Assembly (NCBI RefSeq): GCF_039526245.1
Contig: NZ_BAAAIV010000025.1
Coordinates: 186,001 to 250,000, forward strand
Direction: 5' to 3'
Source of the DNA: Arthrobacter_H rhombi
GTDB lineage: Bacteria > Actinomycetota > Actinomycetes > Actinomycetales > Micrococcaceae
Length of the DNA: 64,000 nt
The notes beneath the pieces are model-generated. The model searched no databases and was not told the origin of the DNA. It was given only the letters and a program-made list of their open reading frames with translations. Every line of letters starts with the position of its first letter. The stretch's first letter is position 1. The translations under genes and the position numbers were made by a program. Positions 57,055 through 64,000 of this stretch are shown one piece after another.

Positions 57055-58662
57055 ATGACAGATTTTGAGACGCTGGATGGTTCCAGCTACGACTACATCG
57101 TCATCGGCGGCGGTTCCGCCGGTGCCGCGGTCGCCGCCCGGCTCAGTGAGGACCCCTCCGTGGAGGTCGCTCTGGTGGAGGCCGGCCCCGACGATCGCGG
57201 AATCGACGAGATCCTGCAGCTGGACCGCTGGATGGAGCTGCTCGAATCCGGCTACGACTGGGACTACCCCATCGAACCGCAGGAAAACGGCAATTCGTTC
57301 ATGCGCCATGCCCGTGCCAAGGTCATGGGCGGTTGCTCGAGCCACAACTCCTGCATCGCCTTCTGGGCCCCGCGCGAGGACCTGGACGAATGGGAAACGA
57401 AATTCGGCGCCACAGGCTGGAACTCGAAGACCGCGTACCGGCTGTACCAGCAGCTGGAAACCAACGAGGATGCAGGCCCGGATGCCCCGCACCACGGTGA
57501 CTCCGGCCCCGTGCACCTGATGAACGTCCCGCCGGCTGACCCCAGCGGCGTCGCCCTGCTGGATGCCGCCGAACAGGCAGGCATCCCGCGCGCTAAGTTC
57601 AACAACAATGAAACCGTCACCAACGGTGCGAACTTCTTCCAGATCAACCGTCGGGCCGACGGCACCCGCTCCTCCAGCTCGGTGTCCTACATCCACCCGA
57701 TCTCCGATCGGAAGAACTTCCACCTGCTCACCGGCCTGCGCGCCAAGGTGCTGGACTTCGACGACGACAACCGGTGCACCGGCGTCAGCGTCGTGGACAA
57801 CGCCTTCGGCAAGACCTTCCACCTGACGGCCCGCCACGAGGTCGTCGTCTCCGCCGGCGCGATCGACTCGCCGAAGCTGCTGATGCTCTCGGGTATCGGC
57901 CCGGCAGAGCACCTGAAGGAACACCGCGTGCCGGTGCGGGTGGACTCGCCAGGAGTGGGCGAGCACCTGCAGGACCACCCAGAGGGTGTCATCCAGTGGG
58001 AGTCCAAGAAGCCGATGGTCACCGAATCGACCCAGTGGTGGGAGATCGGCGTCTTCACGCAGACCACCGACGGACTGGATCGCCCCGACCTGATGATGCA
58101 CTACGGATCGGTGCCCTTCGACATGCACACCCTGCGCCAGGGGTACCCGACCACGGAGAACGGCTTCTGCCTGACCCCGAACGTCACCCATGCCAAGTCC
58201 CGGGGGACTGTCCGCCTGCGCAGCAGCGACTACCGCGACAAGCCCATGGTCGACCCGCGCTACTTCACGGATGAAGAAGGCCACGACATGCGCGTCATGG
58301 TCGCCGGCATCCGCAAGGCCCGCGAGATCGTCTCCCAGCCTGCCATGGCCGAATGGGCGGGCCAGGAGCTCTACCCGGGCACCGAGGCGCAGTCGGATGA
58401 GGAGATCGCCGACTACATCCGCCGCACGCACAACACGGTCTACCACCCGGCCGGAACCGTGCGTTTGGGTGCAGCCGAGGATCCCATGTCGCCGCTGGAT
58501 CCCCAGCTGCGGGTCAAGGGCGTCACCGGGCTGCGCGTCGCCGACGCCTCGGTCATGCCCGAATTGGTCACCGTGAACCCGAACATCACCACCATGATGA
58601 TCGGCGAACGCTGTGCCGAAATGATCCGCGAGGACCACAAGGCTTCCTCACCGGCGGTCTGA
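57055..58662 (+). CDS. betA: Choline dehydrogenase (GMC oxidoreductase)
   Basis: FAD-dependent oxidation of choline to betaine aldehyde; 535 aa, membrane-associated in homologues. The dinucleotide-binding motif is YIVIGGGSAGAAVAARLSED near the N-terminus. GMC signatures follow in HARAKVMGGCSSHNSCIAFW and EVVVSAGAIDSPKLLMLSGI, with catalytic His/Asn in YHPAGTVRLG and the C-terminal VNPNITTMMIGERCAEMI. The start at 57055 has AGGAGAG upstream. It follows betB directly; the next gene, betC, lies 1.16 kb downstream. Confidence 0.94.
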   Translation: MTDFETLDGSSYDYIVIGGGSAGAAVAARLSEDPSVEVALVEAGPDDRGIDEILQLDRWMELLESGYDWDYPIEPQENGNSFMRHARAKVMGGCSSHNSCIAFWAPREDLDEWETKFGATGWNSKTAYRLYQQLETNEDAGPDAPHHGDSGPVHLMNVPPADPSGVALLDAAEQAGIPRAKFNNNETVTNGANFFQINRRADGTRSSSSVSYIHPISDRKNFHLLTGLRAKVLDFDDDNRCTGVSVVDNAFGKTFHLTARHEVVVSAGAIDSPKLLMLSGIGPAEHLKEHRVPVRVDSPGVGEHLQDHPEGVIQWESKKPMVTESTQWWEIGVFTQTTDGLDRPDLMMHYGSVPFDMHTLRQGYPTTENGFCLTPNVTHAKSRGTVRLRSSDYRDKPMVDPRYFTDEEGHDMRVMVAGIRKAREIVSQPAMAEWAGQELYPGTEAQSDEEIADYIRRTHNTVYHPAGTVRLGAAEDPMSPLDPQLRVKGVTGLRVADASVMPELVTVNPNITTMMIGERCAEMIREDHKASSPAV

Positions 58663-59823
58663 TCGAGGGCCCCAGCGGACGCTGCAACGCGGACCGATAC
58701 AACGACCCGGGTGGCCTTGAGCCTGGTCAGAGTATCCCGCTGGGGCCCCGTTTCGGCATCATGACGGGGCGGGCCGAATCCTGACAGGCAGGGCTTCGGC
58801 ACATATTCCCCGGGTGCCTGCTGCCCCTTCCGGAAAGGGACTCCACACCTGCGGAATCCCCTCGAGGCACCCAACCAATCGGCTGCTGTTCGTCAGCACG
58901 CCGTCCATCAGCTGGCCCGGTGCTGAACTTCGCATCGCATCAGCGAAGTGTTCCGCGGCTGGGCCTCTTTCCCTCGATGTCCGGGTCGTCCAGGCCGTGC
59001 TCTGTGATGGCTAATATTCGCCGCCGCCATGAGTCCAGACCCACCCGATGGAGGCCCACCCGGGAGGTCATGCCTGACCACCCAGCGGCGCAGACCCTGC
59101 CTCATGACCCTCTCGCCCGCTGCACATGGGCGCAGCGACGCCTCACCGCCGAGCCGGGCGCTCCTGCAGGTACTGCTGATCCGGGATGAACCGGTCGAAC
59201 TTCTGCCTCAATGGCAGGCCAGCAGGCGGTGGGGTCCTGAGGAAGACTCCCACCCGTTGACAGTGGTTAATGGGCCAGTTAGTGTCCGAGATGATGACCT
59301 ACCCGACCTTATGTGCTGACCGCCGCCGCATGCGTGGAGGCGTCACTAAGGCTGTGTCGGCACCCCCTCTCCGCAATCTTCCGACGTCGTGTGCCGGACT
59401 TTCCCCTGCGGGGTTTGCGAACGACTCGTGGTCACCGGCCGCCATCGGCTGGTGGGGCGGCGAACCCTAAACCAGGGTCCCCCCGGAAGCCCGAGCTGGC
59501 TCCGTTCTGACCGGGCAGCCGCCCCCCCCTGCCGCCCCCGGTGTACTTCGATGGCTTCGTGGAGTTTGCCTGACGGCGCGCTCTGGAACGAAGCCCGCTA
59601 CCTGTATCGGCATGCGGGCGTTGGCCATGAGCCAACCTCATGTTGCCGGCGCAGCTGCCGCCGGCCAGACCCCTGATCTGGTCCTGCGTAACCTGTGCGC
59701 GAGCCATGGCGCGCTCGCCGCTCCCCGCCGTACCGTGACCCCACCCTTCGGGGCAGGGGAGTTGGCGGCAGCCACCACCGTTGCTTGAACCGTCTTTGCA
59801 CGCCTCAACCGAGAGGAATCTCC
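58663..59823 (+). other. 1.16-kb gap between betA and betC without a confident gene
   Basis: The stretch has short frames on both strands, all broken by stops, and shows reduced codon-position bias, as in decayed or non-coding DNA. It begins with structured repeats after betA (see 58667-58748). The longest protein-like fragment I noted is a 52-codon minus-strand frame at 59143-59298, which I do not recognise. It ends with the betC ribosome-binding site (GAGAGGA). It could hold a decayed regulator (a betI-type gene is the expected one), a small RNA or a long leader. Confidence 0.5.
58667..58769 (+). terminator. Nested, mutually exclusive hairpins downstream of betA
   Basis: GGGCCCCAGCGG (58667-58678) is perfectly complementary to CCGCTGGGGCCC (58737-58748), enclosing 58 nt. 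The right arm overlaps a second stem, CCCCGT (58746-58751) with ACGGGG (58764-58769). Both cannot form at once. This may be the operon terminator or a switch-like leader for betC. Confidence 0.45.
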
Positions 59824-61359
59824 ATGACCCTGAAACGACCGAACATCGTGGTCATCCAAGCTGACCAAATGGCGGCCCAAGCGCTGGGGGCCTATGGTGA
59901 CGATGCAGCCAAGACCCCGAACATCGACGCGTTGGCCAACAGCGGTGCAGTGTTCGAGAGGGCCTACTGCAATACCCCCTTGTGTGCGCCGTCCCGCGCG
60001 TCGATGATGGTGGGGGAGCTGCCCTCGGATGTCGGATGCTACGACAACGGGGATGAATTCGCGGCCTCCTCACCGACCTTTGCACATCGCCTACGCGCCG
60101 TTGGCTACCACACGACGTTGATCGGCCGCATGCATTTCATCGGTCCCGATCAGCAGCATGGGTTCGAGGAACGACTGACGACCGATGTCTACCCCGCAGA
60201 TCTGGACATGGTTCCGGACTGGACCCTCACGCTGGACCAGCGGTTGCAGTGGTACCACGACGCCGATGCCGTCTTCAACGCCGGGGTCTCGAAGGCCACG
60301 GTGCAACAAGACTTCGACGAGGAAGTAGGTTTTCGTGCGATCCGCCACCTGAACGACCGGGTGCGGGCAAACCAGGCGGCGGGCGAAGACATCCCCTTTC
60401 TCATGGTGGCCTCATTCATCCACCCGCATGACCCGTACGAACCACCGCGCGAACACTGGGACCGCTTCGAGGACGTGGCGATCCCGGATCCCAAGAACCC
60501 CGCGGTACCCGCTGCCGACCAGGATCCGCATACCCACCGGCTCCGCGCGATGAGTGGGTTCGACACGCGTGATCCGAGCATCGAAGGAGTACGCAGGGCC
60601 CGTCGCGCGTACTACGCCGCAGTCAGCTACATCGACGACCACATCGGGCGCATCCAGCGGCGGCTCGAGGAGCTGGGACTGGCCGAGAACACCGTCATCA
60701 TCATGACCAGTGACCATGGCGACATGCTCGGTGAGAAGGGGCTGTGGTTCAAGATGTCACCCTACGAGCAATCGTCCAGGGTGCCGCTGATCATGCATGG
60801 GGCGCAAGAGCTGGTGCCGAGGGGGCGCTTCGCCAACCCGGTGTGCCTCCTGGATCTCATGCCGACGCTGGTCGAACTCTCCGGCGCCCCGGAGGCACGC
60901 TCAGCAGGGATGTCCCTGCTGGAATCCGCTCGTCGTGAGATCGAGGGAAAGACCGCTCCCGAGGACCGGGACATCGTGATCGAGTACCTGGCGGAAGGCA
61001 CCTACCGACCCCAGATAACCCTCGTCCGCGGCCGGTATAAATACGTCATGTGCCCCGGGGACCCGGACCAGCTCTTCGACCTGAGCAACGACCCGGACGA
61101 ATTGAACAACCGGGCCGCGGATCACGAGTACGCGGACGTGCTCGGCCAGCTACGCCAGACGCTCGAGGCACGGTATGACCTTGCCGCGCTGGAGTCCGGG
61201 GTCCTGGCCAGTCAGGGAAGTCGCCAGCTGGTGGCCAGGGCGCTGCAGCAGGGCCGGGTGCAGCACTGGGACTTCGAACCCCGGGCGGAGCAACGCTATG
61301 TCCGCGGCGACTTCTGGAATTCCCTGGCCTACGGAACGATTCCCGACCCCACCGTGTGA
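59824..61359 (+). CDS. betC: Choline-sulfatase
   Basis: Hydrolyses choline-O-sulfate to choline and sulfate, feeding the betT/betA/betB pathway; 511 aa, cytoplasmic. The sulfatase motif C-x-P-S-R is C54-A-P-S-R in NTPLCAPSRASMM; C54 is the residue that becomes formylglycine and matches the position in characterised BetC. Metal and sulfate ligands appear in VVIQADQMAAQALGAYGDDA, SFIHPHDPYEPPREHW and IIMTSDHGDMLGEKGLW. The C-terminal choline-sulfatase domain (DFEPRAEQRYVRGDFW) is present. ATG 59824 follows GAGAGGA. It is separated from betA by 1.16 kb. Confidence 0.94.
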   Translation: MTLKRPNIVVIQADQMAAQALGAYGDDAAKTPNIDALANSGAVFERAYCNTPLCAPSRASMMVGELPSDVGCYDNGDEFAASSPTFAHRLRAVGYHTTLIGRMHFIGPDQQHGFEERLTTDVYPADLDMVPDWTLTLDQRLQWYHDADAVFNAGVSKATVQQDFDEEVGFRAIRHLNDRVRANQAAGEDIPFLMVASFIHPHDPYEPPREHWDRFEDVAIPDPKNPAVPAADQDPHTHRLRAMSGFDTRDPSIEGVRRARRAYYAAVSYIDDHIGRIQRRLEELGLAENTVIIMTSDHGDMLGEKGLWFKMSPYEQSSRVPLIMHGAQELVPRGRFANPVCLLDLMPTLVELSGAPEARSAGMSLLESARREIEGKTAPEDRDIVIEYLAEGTYRPQITLVRGRYKYVMCPGDPDQLFDLSNDPDELNNRAADHEYADVLGQLRQTLEARYDLAALESGVLASQGSRQLVARALQQGRVQHWDFEPRAEQRYVRGDFWNSLAYGTIPDPTV

Positions 61360-61399
61360 TCCAGAGAGCGGGTCGTCTCAGTCGCATTCCACGCGGTGG

Positions 61400-61807
61400 C
61401 TAGCGCTTCTTCGCGGCCTTCGGCTTCGCCTTGCCCTTGCGGGCGATGGCGCGCAGCTGGATGATCCGTGCCGCCCCGGCGATCGCCACGACGATGCCGC
61501 CGCCCACTGCCGCGACGAACAACGCCAAGCCCAGCTGGACGGTGCCCCGCAGGCCGAAGTACTGCAGGTCCACGGTGTTGGTGTTCTGCGCGATGAAGAT
61601 GATCAGCAGGACCAACAGCACCAGCGCCAAAACGGTGGCCGTCCACATGACACCGCTGCGGGTCACCCGCATCGGGTCCTCGGCGGTGGTGGCCGGCACC
61701 GGTTCGGATCCGGGGCGTCCGGTGGCGGTCCCACCGACGAGATCGCCCTGGGCGGGATCAACCGGGTCCTGGTGGGGCATCGGGTTCTTCTGCGGGTCCT
61801 TCGACAT
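61400..61807 (-). CDS. LapA-domain (DUF1049) membrane protein
   Basis: A 135-aa protein with a disordered, Pro/Asp/Gly-rich N-terminus (about residues 1-47), two hydrophobic segments (TATVLALVLLVLLIIFIAQN and LALFVAAVGGGIVVAIAGAA) and a Lys/Ala-rich tail ending KPKAAKKR. The FIAQNTNTVDLQYFGLRGTV segment between the helices is the hallmark of the LapA/DUF1049 family, whose E. coli member acts in lipopolysaccharide assembly; in actinobacteria the role is unknown. ATG 61807 has AAAGG upstream at 7 nt. Convergent with betC. Confidence 0.85.
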   Translation of the reverse strand: MSKDPQKNPMPHQDPVDPAQGDLVGGTATGRPGSEPVPATTAEDPMRVTRSGVMWTATVLALVLLVLLIIFIAQNTNTVDLQYFGLRGTVQLGLALFVAAVGGGIVVAIAGAARIIQLRAIARKGKAKPKAAKKR

Positions 61808-61933
61808 CTGCATGCCTTTCCTCGACGGGTGGTGTGCCAGCCACGGGGGCTCTGGGCAACAGCATACGTTCCGCGACCGGTGGGGGCGGGCGGATTGGTA
61901 GTGTTTGGCTGTATCCGTCCCGAAGGAGCCGCC

Positions 61934-62977
61934 GTGAACCAGCACCCCGCCCTGCGCACCGCAGTCATCGGATTCGGCCTCTCCGGCCGGGTCTTCCACA
62001 CACCCCTGATCGTCGCGGACCCCGCCTACTCGCTCGAGGCCATCGTCACCGGCAACCCGGAACGTGCCGCCCAGGCCTCCACACTGCACCCCGGCGCGCA
62101 GATCCTGCCCGACGCCGAGGCGCTCTTCGCGCGCGCCGACGATTTCGACGTCGTGGTCATCGGCACCCCGCCGGACACCCATGCCGAGCTGGCGTTGGCC
62201 GCCATCGGCCACGGTCTGCACGTGGTCGTGGACAAGCCCTTCGCCATCAGCAGCCGCGCAGGCCGGGAAGTGGTCGACGCGGCCCAGCAGGCCGGCGTCG
62301 TGCTCTCCGTGTTCCAGAACCGCAGGTGGGACGCCGATTTCCTGACCGTTTCACGGCTCGTCGCCGACGGCGCGCTCGGCGCGGTGCACACGTTCGAGTC
62401 ACGGTTCGAACGCTGGAAACCTGCGGGCTTGCGTGCCTGGAAGGACACTGCCGGGCTGGCCGGCGGTGGGGGCATCCTGTTCGATCTGGGCACGCACGTC
62501 ATCGACCAGGCGCTGGCACTCTTCGGACCGGCCACCTCGGTGTACGGCGAAACCCGCAGGCTCAGCGCAGGGGGATCGGACGCTGACGAGGACGCGTTCG
62601 TCGCGATCCGCCACGCCTCAGGGGTGGACTCCCACCTGTCGCTGGGACTGCACTTCGCCACCCCCGCGCCCCGATTCCGGGTGCTGGGCACCGAGGCCGG
62701 CTACGAGGTCTGGGGCATGGACGGGCAGGAGGCAGCGCTCGACGGCGGGGCCTCACCCACCGACCCCGGCTATGGCCAGGTGCCCCGGGACCAGTGGGGC
62801 AGCCTCGGGGTACCCGGTGCGCTGGAGCCGGTCCCCGCGGCGACCGGGGACTACCCGGCGTTCTACCGCGGGTTTGCCGCCGCCGCGCACGGCGATGGCC
62901 CCCTGCCGGTGGACCCGGCCGACGCGATCGCCGTACTGGAGATCATCGAAGGGATCCACGCCTCCCACCGCCCCTGA
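61934..62977 (+). CDS. Gfo/Idh/MocA-family oxidoreductase
   Basis: NAD(P)-dependent oxidoreductase of 347 aa, usually acting on sugars or polyols. The Rossmann motif is TAVIGFGLSGRVFHTPLIVA, the EKP-type catalytic segment is VVDKPFAISSRAGREVVDAA, followed by SVFQNRRWDADFL and the barrel-domain GILFDLGTHVIDQALAL with the catalytic His. GTG 61934 is preceded by AAGGAGC. It diverges from the LapA-domain gene and converges on the amino-acid transporter ATPase. Confidence 0.9.
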   Translation: MNQHPALRTAVIGFGLSGRVFHTPLIVADPAYSLEAIVTGNPERAAQASTLHPGAQILPDAEALFARADDFDVVVIGTPPDTHAELALAAIGHGLHVVVDKPFAISSRAGREVVDAAQQAGVVLSVFQNRRWDADFLTVSRLVADGALGAVHTFESRFERWKPAGLRAWKDTAGLAGGGGILFDLGTHVIDQALALFGPATSVYGETRRLSAGGSDADEDAFVAIRHASGVDSHLSLGLHFATPAPRFRVLGTEAGYEVWGMDGQEAALDGGASPTDPGYGQVPRDQWGSLGVPGALEPVPAATGDYPAFYRGFAAAAHGDGPLPVDPADAIAVLEIIEGIHASHRP

Positions 62978-62995
62978 CCGGGACCTGGCGCCCCG

Positions 62996-63763
62996 TCAGA
63001 GGACCTTGGAGAGGAAGGCCTTCGTCCGCTCGTGGGCGGGCGCGGTGAGCACCTGGCGCGGATCCCCTGACTCGACGACGACGCCGCCGTCCATGAAGAC
63101 CAGGGAATCGGCGACTTCGCGGGCAAAGCCCATCTCGTGGGTGACCACGATCATGGTCATCCCACTGGAGGCCAGCTCCTTCATCACCTCCAGGACCTCA
63201 CCGACCAGTTCCGGGTCCAGCGCACTGGTGGGCTCGTCGAAGAGCATCAGCTTGGGGTCCATGGCCAGGGCGCGGGCGATGGCCACCCGTTGCTGCTGCC
63301 CCCCGGAGAGGTGCGCGGGGAAATGGTCCCCCTTGTCGCCCAACCCGACACGGGCCAGGAGCTCGTTGGCCCGGGCCGTCGCCTTGGCCTTGGAGAGCTT
63401 CTTGACGCGCATCGGTGCCTGGATGATGTTCTCCAGCGCCGTGAGGTGGGGGAAGAGGTTGAAACGCTGGAACACCATGCCGATCTCCCGGCGCTGGAAC
63501 GCTGCCTCCTTGGGACGGAGCTCATAGAGCTTTTCCCCTTTCTGCCGGTAGCCGACCAGTTGCCCCTGGACGGAGAGCCGTCCGGCATCGACCCGCTCCA
63601 GGTGGTTGATGCAGCGCAGGAACGTTGACTTGCCCGACCCGCTGGGCCCGACGATGCACAGCACCTCGCCGGCCTTCACGGTGAGGCTGATGCTGCGCAG
63701 GACCTGGTTGCTGCCAAAACTCTTGGACACCCGGTCGGCGTGCACCATGTCGATCTCGTTCAT
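62996..63763 (-). CDS. Amino-acid ABC transporter ATP-binding protein
   Basis: GlnQ/HisP-type ATPase of a polar amino-acid importer; 255 aa. Walker A is GPSGSGKSTFLRCINHLE, the Q-loop is MVFQRFNLFPHLTALENI, the signature is LSGGQQQRVAIARALAMD, Walker B is LMLFDEPTSALDPELV and the switch His is in VVTHEMGFAREVADS. These are the complete family hallmarks. Its start overlaps the stop of the permease gene at the window end (ATGA), so permease and ATPase form one operon. Confidence 0.95.
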   Translation of the reverse strand: MNEIDMVHADRVSKSFGSNQVLRSISLTVKAGEVLCIVGPSGSGKSTFLRCINHLERVDAGRLSVQGQLVGYRQKGEKLYELRPKEAAFQRREIGMVFQRFNLFPHLTALENIIQAPMRVKKLSKAKATARANELLARVGLGDKGDHFPAHLSGGQQQRVAIARALAMDPKLMLFDEPTSALDPELVGEVLEVMKELASSGMTMIVVTHEMGFAREVADSLVFMDGGVVVESGDPRQVLTAPAHERTKAFLSKVL

Positions 63764-64000
63764 CCCTTGCCTCCTAGGTCGTTGCCCGTCGGCGCGGTGG
63801 TGGCCGCGGCGACTCCGGGTGGCACCGGCCCCGCGGTGTCCTTGCGCCGCCCAGTTCCCCGGGAGTAGCGCTTCTCGATGAAGTGCTGCCCGATCATGAG
63901 CAGCGAGGTGAAGAGCAGGTACCAGATGGAAGCGACGATCAGCAGCGGCACCGGGGTGAACGTCACCGCCGAGATCCCGCGGGATACCCCGTACAAGTCG
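63760..64000 (-). CDS. Amino-acid ABC transporter permease (3' part; continues beyond window)
   Basis: The C-terminal 79 or so residues of a polar amino-acid permease: DLYGVSRGISAVTFTPVPLL, then IVASIWYLLFTSLLMIGQHF and IEKRYSRGTGRRKD. 'vpLl..a.iYl.lt..l......+E+r+' is the conserved ending of HisM/GlnP-type subunits. A low-complexity Pro/Ala/Gly tail follows. The gene starts outside the window (open at 64000). It precedes and overlaps the ATPase gene. Confidence 0.88.
   Translation of the reverse strand, partial: DLYGVSRGISAVTFTPVPLLIVASIWYLLFTSLLMIGQHFIEKRYSRGTGRRKDTAGPVPPGVAAATTAPTGNDLGGKG

Noticed and set aside
59143..59298. Transposase fragment in the betA-betC gap
   Set aside because: The 52-codon frame looks protein-like, but I could not tie it to any transposase family and saw no terminal inverted repeats or target duplications.

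Overview
The window is GC-rich, densely coded DNA from an actinobacterium. The evidence is strong G/C preference at third codon positions, frequent GTG starts, ATGA/GTGA overlaps, a DtxR/IdeR-type iron box, a septum-formation-type lipoprotein and an ectABCD cluster of actinobacterial type. A member of the Micrococcales, probably Micrococcaceae (Arthrobacter-like), is the best guess; no rRNA or tRNA gene is present to confirm it. No CRISPR array, intact insertion sequence or prophage was found.

Layout. 1-2.7 kb: 3' part of an aldehyde dehydrogenase gene and a DUF998-like membrane protein. 2.9-6.4 kb: ectABCD (ectoine and hydroxyectoine synthesis) with a hairpin in every intercistronic gap. 6.4-8.9 kb: a pyrimidine-dimer glycosylase, a hipBA module with two matching candidate operators, and a decayed 3' end of a type I restriction hsdR gene. 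8.9-15.1 kb: DedA protein, rlmN, a frameshifted septum-formation lipoprotein, an MpaB-like (DUF2236) protein, an aminotransferase and an unknown membrane protein. 15.2-18.7 kb: ABC-2 exporter plus DesKR-like two-component system. 18.7-22.8 kb: siderophore importer behind an iron box. 22.8-27.7 kb (minus strand): MHS transporter, marR with its MFS efflux pump, purB. 27.9-29.6 kb: a two-gene unit of a small WXG-like protein and a helical-domain/lipase-like hydrolase, the most novel-looking pair here. 29.6-35.2 kb (minus): holin-like protein and nitrate assimilation (narK, nasA-like, nasB-like). 35.3-40.2 kb: hisC-like aminotransferase and a 2-oxoacid dehydrogenase operon (E1 alpha, E1 beta, E2) behind a 40-bp palindrome. 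40.3-43.1 kb: idi, a truncated SLC13 transporter, an NAD(P)-binding protein divergent from an HxlR regulator, and a NUDIX hydrolase. 43.2-46.0 kb: NitT/TauT-type ABC importer. 46.1-53.1 kb: aminotransferase, HTH protein, DUF2848 protein, MHS transporter, GntR regulator, nitrilase and malic enzyme. 53.2-61.4 kb: BCCT transporter, betB, betA, a 1.16-kb gap and betC (choline-O-sulfate and choline to glycine betaine). 61.4-64 kb: LapA-domain protein, Gfo/Idh/MocA oxidoreductase and an amino-acid ABC importer cut by the window end.

How it works together. Two osmoprotectant routes lie in one window: de novo ectoine/hydroxyectoine, and uptake of choline or choline sulfate with oxidation to betaine, pointing to a salt- or desiccation-tolerant lifestyle. 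Nutrient scavenging (iron, nitrate, NitT/TauT substrates, amino acids) and small catabolic units under local MarR, HxlR and GntR regulators fill much of the rest. Gene decay is visible at four or more places (hsdR remnant, frameshifted lipoprotein, truncated SLC13 gene, betA-betC gap).
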